Assembly: GCA_016806645.1 (NCBI GenBank) | Contig: JACSYO010000415.1 | Coordinates: forward strand, 4,521,001 to 4,585,000 | From: Ophiodon elongatus | Lineage: Eukaryota; Chordata; Actinopteri; Perciformes; Hexagrammidae | Length of the DNA: 64,000 bases | Reading direction: 5' to 3' | In this document: positions 20,686 through 28,189 of the stretch, piece by piece | Position numbering within the stretch: position 1 is the first letter of the stretch | How the letters are laid out: every line of letters begins with the position of its first letter | The notes under the pieces: model-generated | The model's database searches: none | Seen by the model: only the letters and a program-made list of their open reading frames with translations | What the model was told of the DNA's origin: nothing | Program-made: the position numbers and the translations under genes

Positions 20686-22264
20686 GCTCTGGTGACGAGG
20701 TAGGACATCAACTATGGACCCACCCAAGCCCATCACAGCACGTCTGACTGAAGAAATTGATTTAACTTTTGTGGCTTTGCTTTGAGCCATATCTATCAGG
20801 CATGCGATGGACATAGGTTCAAGGAGCACTTGTCCTCAAGCACACAGTTATGGGGAGGAATTTGAATTCAAATCAAATATTCTGTGTGTTCCTAAAGGAA
20901 TACCTATATTTATTTACCAAGTATATGAAGAGCAAACCAATTGGAAAGCTAATTTCATGAGAGTATATTTCACAGAGATCCTGACACTGCAAAACAGACA
21001 ACAGGGGTTACAGATTCAATCTGAGTGTCCCCAGTGGGAATCAAAGCAAAGCACAACAAAGTCGTTCTTGTGTAGTGCCTCAGGTTTAATCAAGTATCTG
21101 GTGGAAGTTCATTGTCTGCGCTCAGGTGGTACAAAGCAGAGAGCCAATGTTTTCCCTCTGGTTTCCACTGTGTAGCTGATCATCCCATCCTTTAGACACT
21201 TGTAGAGCTGCAACGATTAATCAATTAGTTGTTCAGATTTTAGCCCGCAGATATACTGCTAATAAGTCATTTATCAAGCAAAAATGCAAACTATTCTCTG
21301 GTTCCAGCGTCTTAATTGTAAATATTTGCTGGTTTTCTAAGTCTTCATGAGAGTTAACGGACAATGAGAACATGAGAACTTCCCCTTTACTCTGGGAAAT
21401 TTTAATATTTAAACTGTTTTCTGATGATTTATAGACCAAACAACTACTTAATATATTGTCTGAAAATAATCGGGGGATTAATAAATTATGAGAATAATTG
21501 TGTACCCCCCTCCCCTCCCTACTATTCTACCCCATCCAGAAATGCTGCATCTTTAGTAAAATATTAAATGTAGTAGAGTTTTGTGCATTGGCACTGTACT
21601 TTCCTGACACCTCCTTACCGTTCTATGTTTTCTGTTCCTCCTCTCCTCTTCCTCCCTCCACCAGTGCGCCACATGTGGCAAGCGCTTCCGCCAGCTGCCC
21701 CATCTGCAGGACCACGAGCGCATCCACAGCGGCCTTCGCCCTTTCTGCTGCTGGATTTGCGGCAAGAGCTTCAGCGTGGCGGCCCGGCTCACCGAGCACG
21801 CCCGCACCCACAGTGGGGAGAAGCCCTACCCCTGTCCCCACTGCCCCGCTGCCTTCCGCTCTCGCTCCAACCTGGATAAACACATCCGGCTGCACGGAGA
21901 CCTGCCTGTGGAGAACGCGGAGCAGGCGGCACAGGACGCCGAGGCCGCCCACGTCCAGAAGGTGCTGGAGGGGGCCAAGGTGCTGTCTTCTCTGGCCACC
22001 ACAGGGGAGATTGATGCTAGCTCAGTGCAGACCATTTATGTACTGCAGGGGGGCGAAGGAGGTACTGAGGCGGTCATGATCCCGTCCGGTCAGTTCACTG
22101 GCATAGACGGCACCTCACAGGTCGTCATCCTGCCCTCCTCTGTTCTGGGAGCTCAGGGCATTAATGTTCCCACGATCACCATGGATGGAAATGAAATCAC
22201 CATGGTGGAGGCGAACCAGTCACCGCAGCACGCCATTGAGTTCATTGTGGAGGAGACCGTATAA
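3887..22264 (+). CDS. Multi-exon C2H2 zinc-finger protein, ZNF574/ZNF526-like, 988 aa
   Basis: Joined CDS: 3887-3899, 5934-6091, 11569-12748, 12848-13056, 13362-13541, 13777-13871, 15780-15874, 19441-19589, 19941-20228, 21665-22264. That is 2,967 nt, frame open throughout, all introns GT-AG. Likely role is a nuclear DNA-binding transcription regulator; this is inferred from the fold. About 18 fingers are visible at roughly residues 12-34, 104-128, 231-255, 261-283, 335-360, 365-387, 489-511, 517-539, 545-567, 593-615, 620-642, 648-670, 694-716, 722-746, 760-782, 788-810, 816-838 and 844-866. Fingers 1, 2 and 12 end in Cys instead of His, and finger 14 has CX4C. A basic stretch (RRKRGRKP, 573-580) and an RG-rich stretch (678-688) lie between fingers. 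Residues 867-988 are finger-free, acidic and rich in V/I/Q. Fingers in exons 2 and 3 (LEEVLEHQ, CVDCG.CFG, TTLFLYHR) recall ZNF574/ZNF526, but those are essentially single-exon genes in mammals as I recall, so orthology is uncertain. A shorter start at 5936 is possible. Confidence 0.9.
4077..4104. repeat. (CTT)n trinucleotide repeat in intron 1
   Basis: About nine CTT units within the CpG-rich region. Confidence 0.95.
4344..4361. repeat. Palindromic (GCTA)n repeat
   Basis: Four and a half GCTA units form an 18-base sequence identical to its reverse complement. Confidence 0.9.
4529..4690. repeat. Local repeat, copy 1
   Basis: Shares ordered blocks with 7663-7835: acactc.ataagta, cctccacaatgcat, a catggcgtttagacac block, then taataaagcacac and a acaagcagatg-like end (gatgagcagatgcag here). 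Both copies lie in introns of the same gene, so this is a dispersed or duplicated repeat of unknown family. Confidence 0.65.
5934..6091 (+). CDS. Zinc-finger gene, coding exon 2 (finger 1)
   Basis: Acceptor ttggcag|CC and donor CGG|GTAAAT. It encodes a single degenerate finger, C-x2-C-x12-H-x3-C, with the helix reading LEEVLEHQLTC. The LEEVLxHQ helix is the feature that most resembles the first finger of ZNF574 and ZNF526 as I remember them. The exon ends in phase 0. Confidence 0.9.
6289..6350. repeat. Intronic inverted repeat (hairpin)
   Basis: Arms 6289-6304 plus 6309-6318 pair with 6334-6350 plus 6324-6333, leaving a four-base bulge (6305-6308), a five-base loop and one extra T/A. The stem is AU-rich and about 26 bp long. 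Confidence 0.85.
7195..7660. repeat. Probable interspersed repeat (gggctgc type)
   Basis: Begins ctagggctgcccgg followed by aatgataatcacaattttt, and later contains cagaatcaatatcgtactt and attgtcactgcaatata. These are blocks I associate with abundant fish repeats of the gggctgcacgat class. Diverged; the limits are approximate. Confidence 0.35.
7663..7835. repeat. Local repeat, copy 2
   Basis: Second copy of the segment at 4529-4690: acactcataagtattgg, cctccacaatgcattt, cacggcgtttagacaaa, aataaatgcacattg and gtacaagcagatg. It carries an extra stretch and an A-run relative to copy 1. Confidence 0.65.
7981..8452 (+). mobile_element. Two-module interspersed element with GCCTCCG ends
   Basis: Starts atgcctccgtgcc and ends accgggaggcggtaat, roughly inverted termini. 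Inside, a module beginning tatctcagga occurs twice (about 8063 and 8200), each followed by a gaatttc...ttggc block and a aatttggtg block, with the characteristic aaaggtcaaggtcactgtga between them. I recall this as a high-copy percomorph repeat. No ORF, so non-autonomous. Confidence 0.75.
10314..10520 (+). repeat. Fragment of an interspersed repeat (aaggtgcagtgtgtaag type)
   Basis: The start ttaaaggtgcagtgtgtaag is a familiar end of a fish non-autonomous element. The following sequence is less familiar, and the 3' limit is approximate. Confidence 0.45.
11569..12748 (+). CDS. Zinc-finger gene, coding exon 3 (fingers 2-6)
   Basis: The largest exon, 1,180 nt, with acceptor tgttttag|CC and a strong donor GCCG|GTAAGT. 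It encodes a 46-residue lead-in, finger 2 (C-x2-C ... H-x5-C), a long Glu/Ser/Pro-rich linker of about 100 residues, then two consecutive two-finger modules. Fingers 3+4 and 5+6 repeat the same pattern: the first of each pair ends H-x4-H, and the second has the helix TTLFLYHRKQH or TTLYLYHRRQH. The modules are separated by an acidic/Pro/Ala linker, and a Pro/Ser/Arg-rich stretch ends the exon. The exon ends in phase 1. Confidence 0.93.
12848..13056 (+). CDS. Zinc-finger gene, coding exon 4 (finger 7)
   Basis: Acceptor ttgtcag|GA. It encodes a short acidic linker with a KxE-type motif (IKDEPE) that could be a SUMO site (inference), then canonical finger 7 (CPYCGKTF...H-x3-H), a TGEK linker and the first Cys of finger 8. 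The exon ends in phase 0 at TGCAAG|GTGCCA. That donor departs from GTRAGT at positions +4 to +6, so intron 4 may be spliced inefficiently. Confidence 0.92.
13362..13541 (+). CDS. Zinc-finger gene, coding exon 5 (fingers 8-9, basic tail)
   Basis: Acceptor cctgtgaag|GT and donor CCG|GTACGG (weak). The exon starts inside the CxxC knuckle of finger 8, completes it, encodes canonical finger 9 (CDVCGKNF...HQRIH) and then a basic string RRKRGRKP. That string resembles a nuclear localisation signal or an AT-hook-like motif but lacks the GRP core of a true AT hook. Length 180 nt, phase 0 at both ends. Confidence 0.92.
13599..13633. repeat. (TA)n followed by poly(T)
   Basis: A TA dinucleotide tract directly followed by about 13 T, inside intron 5, about 60 bases after the exon 5 donor. 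Confidence 0.9.
13777..13871 (+). CDS. Zinc-finger gene, coding exon 6 (most of finger 10)
   Basis: Acceptor caatgcag|GT and donor CACAA|GTAATA. It encodes a short linker and finger 10 as far as DHK (CPHCPSRF...). The remaining LLH is supplied by exon 7, so the intron splits the zinc-ligand pair. The exon is 95 nt and ends in phase 2. Confidence 0.9.
13872..15779 (+). other. Intron 6 (1.9 kb)
   Basis: No coding sequence seen. It holds a reverse-oriented, diverged MITE copy (about 14605-14840). The GC-richer block at 14130-14400 does not match a repeat I recognise. The intron ends with a good acceptor (tctctaaaacag). Confidence 0.8.
14605..14840 (-). mobile_element. Diverged hAT-like MITE copy, reverse orientation
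   Basis: Read on the - strand, the segment follows the order of the percomorph element whose ends read GAGCTGCAACGATTA. It contains a complement of the tctgtcgat start region at about 14818-14828, a gattatcaaaatagtttt block and a agtccaaaaccc block. Related + strand copies lie at 16770-17052 and 21205-21505. It is too diverged to show intact termini or target-site duplications. Confidence 0.5.
15780..15874 (+). CDS. Zinc-finger gene, coding exon 7 (end of finger 10, finger 11)
   Basis: Acceptor ctaaaacag|AC and strong donor CAAG|GTGAGT. It completes finger 10 (KLLH) and encodes finger 11 (CPECGEAFKRRRELDLHSLTH). The exon is 95 nt, the same length as exon 6, and ends in phase 1. Confidence 0.92.
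16770..17052 (+). mobile_element. hAT-like MITE copy, + orientation
   Basis: The segment contains, in order, attagccaactgacagg, aaaataattggcaac, tgccaaatatttgctggttc, ctgggaaattg, a attttatagagcaaacgac block and a end reading gagaataattgtttgttgca. This is the block order of a very common percomorph non-autonomous element whose ends resemble those of hAT transposons. The second + copy at 21205-21505 shares the same blocks. Family name is from memory; no search was run. Confidence 0.65.
18598..18870. repeat. Probable interspersed repeat (gggctgcac type)
   Basis: It begins ttagggctgcacaacg and later contains gcaagaacgttatcgtat and tttcctcatatcc. I associate these blocks with an abundant fish repeat of the gggctgcacgatat type. 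Divergence is high and the 3' limit is uncertain. Confidence 0.35.
19441..19589 (+). CDS. Zinc-finger gene, coding exon 8 (finger 12, RG-rich linker)
   Basis: Acceptor ttgcag|AC. It encodes finger 12 (CHHCSSQF...H-x3-C, last ligand Cys) and a linker GRGRGQGRGR that is RG-rich and basic, possibly a nucleic-acid-contacting or arginine-methylation segment (inference). It ends in phase 0 at CAG|GTTGGG, a weak donor. Another GT at 19550 is out of phase with exon 9, which supports 19589 as the exon end. Confidence 0.88.
19941..20228 (+). CDS. Zinc-finger gene, coding exon 9 (fingers 13-15)
   Basis: Acceptor cctctttcag|GT and strong donor GAG|GTAAGA. It encodes finger 13 (CDLCGHRC..., with Cys in place of the usual Phe of the hydrophobic core), finger 14 with a longer knuckle (C-x4-C) and finger 15 (CQICHKEFSY...HMRTH). 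It ends with the linker TDERPFE, so the next exon starts exactly at the first Cys of finger 16. Length 288 nt, phase 0 at both ends. Confidence 0.93.
20246..20313. repeat. Compound GT/TGTC microsatellite next to exon 9 donor
   Basis: GT repeats followed by several gtgtgtgtct-type units, beginning about 17 bases after the exon 9 donor site. Confidence 0.9.
20603..20682. repeat. (CT)n microsatellite
   Basis: About 80 bases of CT, interrupted once by CTTT, inside intron 9 and preceded by a C run (20567-20580). Confidence 0.95.
21205..21505 (+). mobile_element. hAT-like MITE copy with a recognisable 5' end
   Basis: It begins agagctgcaacgattaatc, the terminal sequence I associate with this percomorph MITE, and shares with 16770-17052 the blocks atcaagcaaaaatgc, aaatatttgctggtt, ctctgggaaatttt and atagaccaaac. 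It ends tatgagaataattg. It lies in intron 9, about 160 bases upstream of exon 10. Confidence 0.7.
21665..22264 (+). CDS. Zinc-finger gene, terminal coding exon 10 (fingers 16-18 and C-terminal tail)
   Basis: Long pyrimidine tract and acceptor ccctccaccag|TG. It encodes three canonical linked fingers: CATCGKRF...HERIH, CWICGKSF...HARTH and CPHCPAAF...HIRLH. A 122-residue tail (867-988) follows, ending at TAA (22262-22264). The tail alternates hydrophobic stretches (IYVLQ, VMIPSGQ, VVILPSS, ITMVEA, IEFIVEE) with Gly, Gln and acidic residues. This composition suggests an activation or protein-interaction domain rather than DNA binding (inference). Confidence 0.95.
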   Translation, partial: CATCGKRFRQLPHLQDHERIHSGLRPFCCWICGKSFSVAARLTEHARTHSGEKPYPCPHCPAAFRSRSNLDKHIRLHGDLPVENAEQAAQDAEAAHVQKVLEGAKVLSSLATTGEIDASSVQTIYVLQGGEGGTEAVMIPSGQFTGIDGTSQVVILPSSVLGAQGINVPTITMDGNEITMVEANQSPQHAIEFIVEETV

Positions 22265-22390
22265 ATGGAGGATTAAAAACTATTGTGGAAATGGCAACAC
22301 AGTAGAGAACACCTGAGCGACGAGTCGAGAATATAGATGGTTGGAGTCTAAAGTTTGATAATTGAAGCATATTGAATTATTACCCTTTTA

Positions 22391-22453
22391 TTTATATCTA
22401 TATCTATATATAGATATAGATATAAATCTATATCTATATCTATATATAGTTAT
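22391..22453. repeat. Palindromic ATCTAT repeat in the 3' UTR
   Basis: 22391-22426 is identical to its own reverse complement over 36 bases, centred between 22408 and 22409. A second arm-like run of the same tatatc units continues to about 22453. In RNA this would fold into a long AU-rich stem. Confidence 0.9.
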
Positions 22454-22778
22454 ATAGTTTGATAGGTTTCTAAGCCAGTTTCAACAAAAATCCACTCTGT
22501 ATAGTAAATAATACAATTATACAACTTTCCTTGAGCTTAAAATGTAATAAGCTTGTTCAAACCGTGTAAAACTAATGAATGAAAGGTTCGTACACACATG
22601 AAACGCTCGGGGGAACAGAATGTACCTTTTAAATGAACAAACTGATTGAAAAGCAGATTGTTAAATTGGCCCTTGATTGTATACTATATATATAAATATA
22701 TACAGATGTGTATTTACAGCCCCTATTTATTAGGGGAAGACAAGTGGCAGCCCCTGAAATGTCTTCTGTTTTCTTTAT

Positions 22779-22784
22779 AATAAA
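22779..22784 (+). promoter_or_regulatory. Poly(A) signal AATAAA
   Basis: Canonical hexamer 515 bases after the stop codon. A GT-rich downstream element lies near 22802-22812. It is the first AATAAA after the stop that I see. Confidence 0.75.
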
Positions 22785-22805
22785 ACGCTTCAGCTTTCAC
22801 ACTTG

Positions 22806-25020
22806 TGAGCGTCCATCAATTTACAAGGTGCATGACGCGAGGGCATTACCCCCATCCCGTCAGCGGGATGGTTTTTATAGGTCTTGCTGTAAATGGACAC
22901 TTCTGCCTTTTGACAAACTGTACGAGGTCTTCTCCTGAGAAATACACAGACAGGTCAGCGTACAGCCTTTCAAGCCGCTTTGTTTCTCTTGTCACATGCA
23001 CACTAATGTTGAGGAACGGCATAATGAAGAAGGAACAAGTGTACGGATCTACCCCGATGTTCCGATAATTTATAGAACATTAGGTTATTGATTGGTTTTA
23101 TGCTGTAATTAAATACAATGATAACAAGGATAAGGCAAGATCTATGATGATTTAGCTGAAGTACAGCATTATGCAGTGGCAAGTAGAACAATGAAATTAT
23201 CCAGCACTTGCTGTATAGTTATCAAAAATAATGATCCTATTTGTGTCTAAATGGGATGGGGCATAATATGATATAAGTTTTGCCAGCGCTGCACTAGACC
23301 ATTATAGGCTTCTAAAGCACAGTTTATGGCTGTCTCCCACCCAGTGATTGCTGACAGGGGGGGTTTGAAACCACACACACACACAGAGGCAATCTGTCTT
23401 ATTTTGTTTTCTTGTCATGGAGGGAGAAATGCTGATGATTTCGCAGGGTACTGAAATGGGGAAATAGCAGCATTCCTGCAGAGAGTGAGAAGCATATCAG
23501 GAAATAGAGGGCTCTTCAGAAGCAAAAAAGAAGCCAGTGCCAAGAATCTAGCTGCTCTTCAATGCTTTTCTGAGAGAGTCAACAGGAAACCAGTCGATAA
23601 ATACATCGTTTCTTTTTTTTTCCTCCTCCTAGAAGATCTTGAGCGCTGATATTCTGGTGGAGTACCGTTTATCATACATGCTGCCAAACATTGAAATGCA
23701 AAACACTCAACAAACACGCAGATGTGTAATGAAATTGTTGATGCTCGAGGTGAAATCATGAATCTTGTATGCTCTAGGGAAGCAGCCTGCCTAAAGTATA
23801 ATGGTCTATTTGCTTTACAGAAGTGTACATTCTTACTGTGTTCATTCCTTAACATTGTGCTCTTGTTTGTTTGTTTGTTTGTGTGTGTTCTGGATCGGTG
23901 ACGAGCACAGATGAACAAAACCTGTTTTTTTAAACCAGAAAATCTTTAAAAAAAAAAACAGATTTCTATGTACTTTAAATTGTGCCTAGACTATAGTTTA
24001 ACTTATGGCTTTAAGTGTGATTTTTACGTTATGTCATGATGTAACAATGTTGCTGATCTAGTCTGATCTGGTTTGACTTGCAATGTGCCTTGGATGTTAT
24101 ACGGCAAACACCAAACAGACCAGAGCCATTCTGTATCCCAATATTTTCGAAAAAATACTTTTGAGTGCACGTTCAATAATTGCAATATGATCACATCTTC
24201 CAAAAGTAAAGTAACAGTAGTCAAGGAAACGCCATGGTTATCCATTATAGTAACGACCTTGGGAGCAGTTACTTCTTAATAATACTTTCAAAGACACCTT
24301 TTAATAAAAGAAAGACAACCTTCAGTTCACAGGAAATATTTTTTTATGTCGCTTAAAACTTTGAACTAAACTCTATTTTTCACCTCACTGAAAATACACA
24401 CAAACCAATGGCAAGTAACTTGATTCATAATCATGCATTAACAAATCTGATATGAATATAAACCAGTGTATGCTTGCATGTGCGATGGTTTATACAATTG
24501 TGTATTTAAATTATTCATGGCATTTATAGGCTGAAGAAGCAGGCAATGAAAAGAGGGGTTTTATCTTTTAATACAACCAAATGCAATGGACGATTATGCA
24601 GATTCATGGGCCTAAAATAACCATCAGAGTGTCCTTGTTACAAATGAAAATATGAGAAACAAGCACACGCGCAGTAGCTGCCCTCACCCTGGGCATCCCT
24701 TTTGATTCTCACCTCTTTTTATATCATAAACACTAAAAATACCCAAGTGACCCTCAGGAGAGAAATGTGCATATTCAGCTCTCACAGCAGTAAACTCGCT
24801 GACATCACGGTGTCCCGTGCAGGTGGAGGACACCAGGAGCTCTGTTGCACCTCCAGGTAAAAGTAGTAGTGACGTTAGTACTGTTAAAAATGGCTTTGTG
24901 TGGCGTTTAAAATATAACGTGACCCTTTACGTCCGATGCAATCAACGTTTCAACTGTTTATCTATTAGCTTACTTTTAGCTAACGTGAGGTATATTTTAA
25001 CTATTGGTCAAGTAGGGGCA
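22806..25020. other. Intergenic segment downstream of the zinc-finger gene
   Basis: AT-rich, with no protein-like reading frame. I see short GTTT repeats near 23865-23885 and an A run near 23948. A short block at 24823-24855 is bracketed by an AG and a GTAAAA, but it is too small to call as an exon. Confidence 0.6.
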
Positions 25021-25437
25021 TACTTTTAGCGTTTTAAACCATTTATTCTCTACTTTTAGCATTTTAAACCATTTATTCTCTACGTTTTAAACCACATATC
25101 CTCTACTTTTAGCGTTTTAAACCATGTGTCCTCTACTTTTAGCGTTTTAAACCATGTATCCTCTATTTTTAGCACTTTAAACCATATATCCTCTACTTTT
25201 AGCGTTTTACACCATAAATCCTCTACGTTTTAAACCATGTATCCTCCATTTTTAGCGTTTTAAACCATGTATCCTCTATTTTTAGCACTTTAAACCATGT
25301 ATCCTCTACTTTTAGCGTTTTAAACCATGTATCCTCTATTTTTAGCACTTTAAACCATGTATCCTCTACTTTTAGCGTTTTAAACCATGTATCCTCTATT
25401 TTTAGCACTTCAAACCATGTATCCTCTACTTTTAGCT
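25021..25437. repeat. 30-bp minisatellite, 14 units
   Basis: Fourteen tandem units share the core tttaaaccatgtatcctcta. Most are 30 bases; two have lost several bases. In the 3' half two variants (GCGTTT and GCACTT) alternate, giving a 60-bp higher-order repeat whose copies are nearly identical, while the 5' units are more diverged. The unit length is divisible by three, so the - strand is open for about 61 codons with a 10-residue repeat; this is probably incidental. Confidence 0.95.
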
Positions 25438-27590
25438 AACTCAACTGTATCCATCCATTACTTTTAGGCTATTTCCACGGGGGAATGTTGCTAACTAGCT
25501 AGCTTACACGTTACTGTAGGAAAGAACATTTTTTAGGTAACGTTACTTTACTTCTACTTCACTTTAGAGGATATTATTGTACTTTTTACTGCATTTATTT
25601 TAAAGTCTAGTTAATTTGCAGATTTAGATTATTAATACAAAAGAGTATAATCAAGTAACGTTAACTTATAGTGATACATCACTTTAATTTTAACTTATCC
25701 GTTACTTTTAGCTTCTCTGCTTTGTTGCAAAATAGTCTTCACACACTCTTAATCCCAACGTGATGTTCAGGTATTATGCTCGATCAAATCATAATTTTAA
25801 TTTTTAAAGTTGAGCTTGCTACTCCTCGTACTTTCCACATACCCCATGGCAACTGCAGAAGTACCCCTGTTTGGAAATCCCTGGTATAAACTCTTGTCCT
25901 AAAGGTAACTTTTTGTAACAAAAAAACTAACAAATGAGTAAATGCTACTGCATTATCAGTACTCTTGACTTCCTGTTAAATATACATATTTAAGTCTGAA
26001 ATATTGGCCTCTAGTACATGGTCTACACAGTAATGATATAATGATCTGTCTCAAAAGATACGCTACAAATGTTAGTGCAAGATTAAGCTACAATTTCCTG
26101 AAGGTATGTCACAGTAAATCATTGGAAATAAGAAATATAGGCCGACAGTAAAAGTCTGTACAGTCTCCGTAAACCCACTAACAACCCCGGACACCCTGAA
26201 GTCCCTGCAGTATTGAAGTCATATTTTAATGATGGCATTTTTATTGACATCTTGGCAAATTGGAGATGCAAGTCACTTCTTTGTTTCCAAGGTAACATGA
26301 TTTAAAATGTGGCTTGCTTTATTCTTTATAGTAATTGCAGTGTTGCTCTGTTGCTTTTATAGTGACGTGTGTTCTAATGTCTCCATGTGCTGTATGATCA
26401 TTCTCAATGGATTGATTTTTGCCCTTAGCATTTCCGGCAAATCATGTCTCAGTTAGGCCCGATAGAGAGGCAACTGCTTTCATCCAGTCCTGAAACGAAG
26501 AACTAAAATAACACTGCAATATACTATATTTCTAAGGGATGCAATATACATATCGCAACAAAGCTATCATCCATTAAAGGTCAAACATTTTACCAGTGAA
26601 AATCACATATTGCGGTAATGCTAAAGGAGAAGGAAAATATCATAAATCACGTTAAGGTCAATGCATTGTGTGTGCAGTGCTACACAATACGTCCCTGCAA
26701 GAGAAATAATACTCTTTTTATACAAGAGAAAGACATGCTTTATTAAGTTCTATACACTTCCAAAGATGTACATTCAGAATCTCGAATTACAACGGTGACT
26801 TCTGTTTCGGGTGTGTTACATATGTTAGTCAAAATCATGACTTAGCGGCTCTACTATACTATTGTTTTCTCTTTTACACATGCAGCCCAGAGACATGAGG
26901 ATGATTAAGATACAATCCCATGTGCAACATCATGAAGTTGTACATGCACTTTAGTAGACTGAACTACTTTACATTTAAGACTTTTGGCTGTGTAAAATCA
27001 AACCATCAACATTTGATCCATCTATTGTTTATGCCATTAAATATTAATGTTATCTATTACAGTGATTGATACCATTTTCTCTGCTCTACGAGTAACATTA
27101 GTAAATTATAATACCGCATCTCAAGACTTTCCATCTTAATTAAAAAACATTTCACTTCTTTATGATAATCCATCTTAAAAAATAAAGTCTGAGTTAGGGG
27201 GCGTGCAAAAACATGATGTAGTTCTTTGTATTTGACTAAGTGAGCACACTTATGCAAACTTACTCAGTCTGCTACAGCTGACTTCCCGACTCTATTAACA
27301 TATCATAGTTATTAATGTATGATTGACCTATTTAAGTAATGGTTTACATTTATCATTCGCTATGCTTTGTGATTACATATTTATTGCTTGCACATGCCTC
27401 CTCTCTACCCTCTGTCCTCTCTTATTTTCTTTTTTCTCCTTTTTCATCATCACTGCCCTGTTCCGTCTCTCTGTCTCTCGCTCTCTCCCCCCCTGCGACA
27501 TAGCCTCTGTCTCTCTCTCTGCTGAGGTGGCTGTACCTGCTGTGACTTTGACAAAGTAGTCTCCACGCGTGTAGTGGTGTATTTCTCTCT
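25438..27590. other. Intergenic segment, no gene seen
   Basis: AT-rich DNA without convincing coding sequence. A block at 26510-26710 (cactgcaatatac ... tgcaatatacatatcg) is suggestive of an old interspersed repeat but too diverged for a firm call. Confidence 0.5.
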
Positions 27591-27594
27591 TTCT

Positions 27595-27598
<4 letters not shown>

Positions 27599-27643
<45 letters not shown>
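27599..27643. repeat. (GT)n microsatellite
   Basis: About 45 bases of uninterrupted GT. Confidence 0.95.
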
Positions 27644-27644
<1 letters not shown>

Positions 27645-27777
27645 ATGCATTGTAAGGGTGCACAAGAGTGTTTGTGTGCGTACACTGCCTGCACTAGCTT
27701 CATTTTTAGCTTGCAAATTTGTCTGAATGTTGCATTTGTTTTAATGTGCACATTGAACACACACTGCAAGCCTGTCT

Positions 27778-27782
<5 letters not shown>

Positions 27783-27840
<58 letters not shown>
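27783..27840. repeat. (TG)n microsatellite
   Basis: About 58 bases of TG, less than 150 bases from the previous GT tract. Confidence 0.95.
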
Positions 27841-27846
<6 letters not shown>

Positions 27847-28067
27847 CATACTGCAGCATACTAGCACCTACGTCCACTGCTTATGTCATACTATATACTC
27901 GTCTGTTCTGTCCTCCATTACTCCTCACTTTTTTTCATTCCTTACTCCCTACCTTGTATCTCCCTGTGTGCTCCTCTTCTTTTGCGCTCCATCCTCTCTC
28001 CCCTTCACTTCCCCCACCCCCGCCTGCTTGTCTCCTCCCTCTCTATCCCCTCCCTCATATTTCCTCC

Positions 28068-28070
<3 letters not shown>

Positions 28071-28131
<61 letters not shown>
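28071..28131. repeat. (CT)n microsatellite
   Basis: About 60 bases of CT with one CTTT interruption, at the end of a longer pyrimidine-rich stretch starting near 27900. Confidence 0.95.
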
Positions 28132-28189
28132 ATTGATAGTGAAGTATTTGTGACTAGAATACTGAGGAGCTAATCATTATTCCACGAGC

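Larger units (their letters stand above)
22265..22805 (+). other. 3' UTR of the zinc-finger gene
   Basis: Begins after the TAA and runs to shortly beyond the first good poly(A) signal at 22779. It is AT-rich and contains a perfect 36-bp palindrome (22391-22426). The end is inferred from the signal and not seen directly. Confidence 0.7.

Noticed and set aside
24823..24855. 33-base block between gtgcag and GTAAAA that could be a micro-exon
   Set aside because: It is too short to judge, with no neighbouring exon and no gene model on either side.
25223..25408. - strand frame with a 10-residue repeat
   Set aside because: The minisatellite unit is 30 nt, which keeps a frame open by arithmetic; there is no start context, promoter or composition suggesting a gene.
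27373..28173. Long open frames rich in His-Thr, Cys-Val or Ser-Leu
   Set aside because: They are translations of GT/CA and CT/GA microsatellites.
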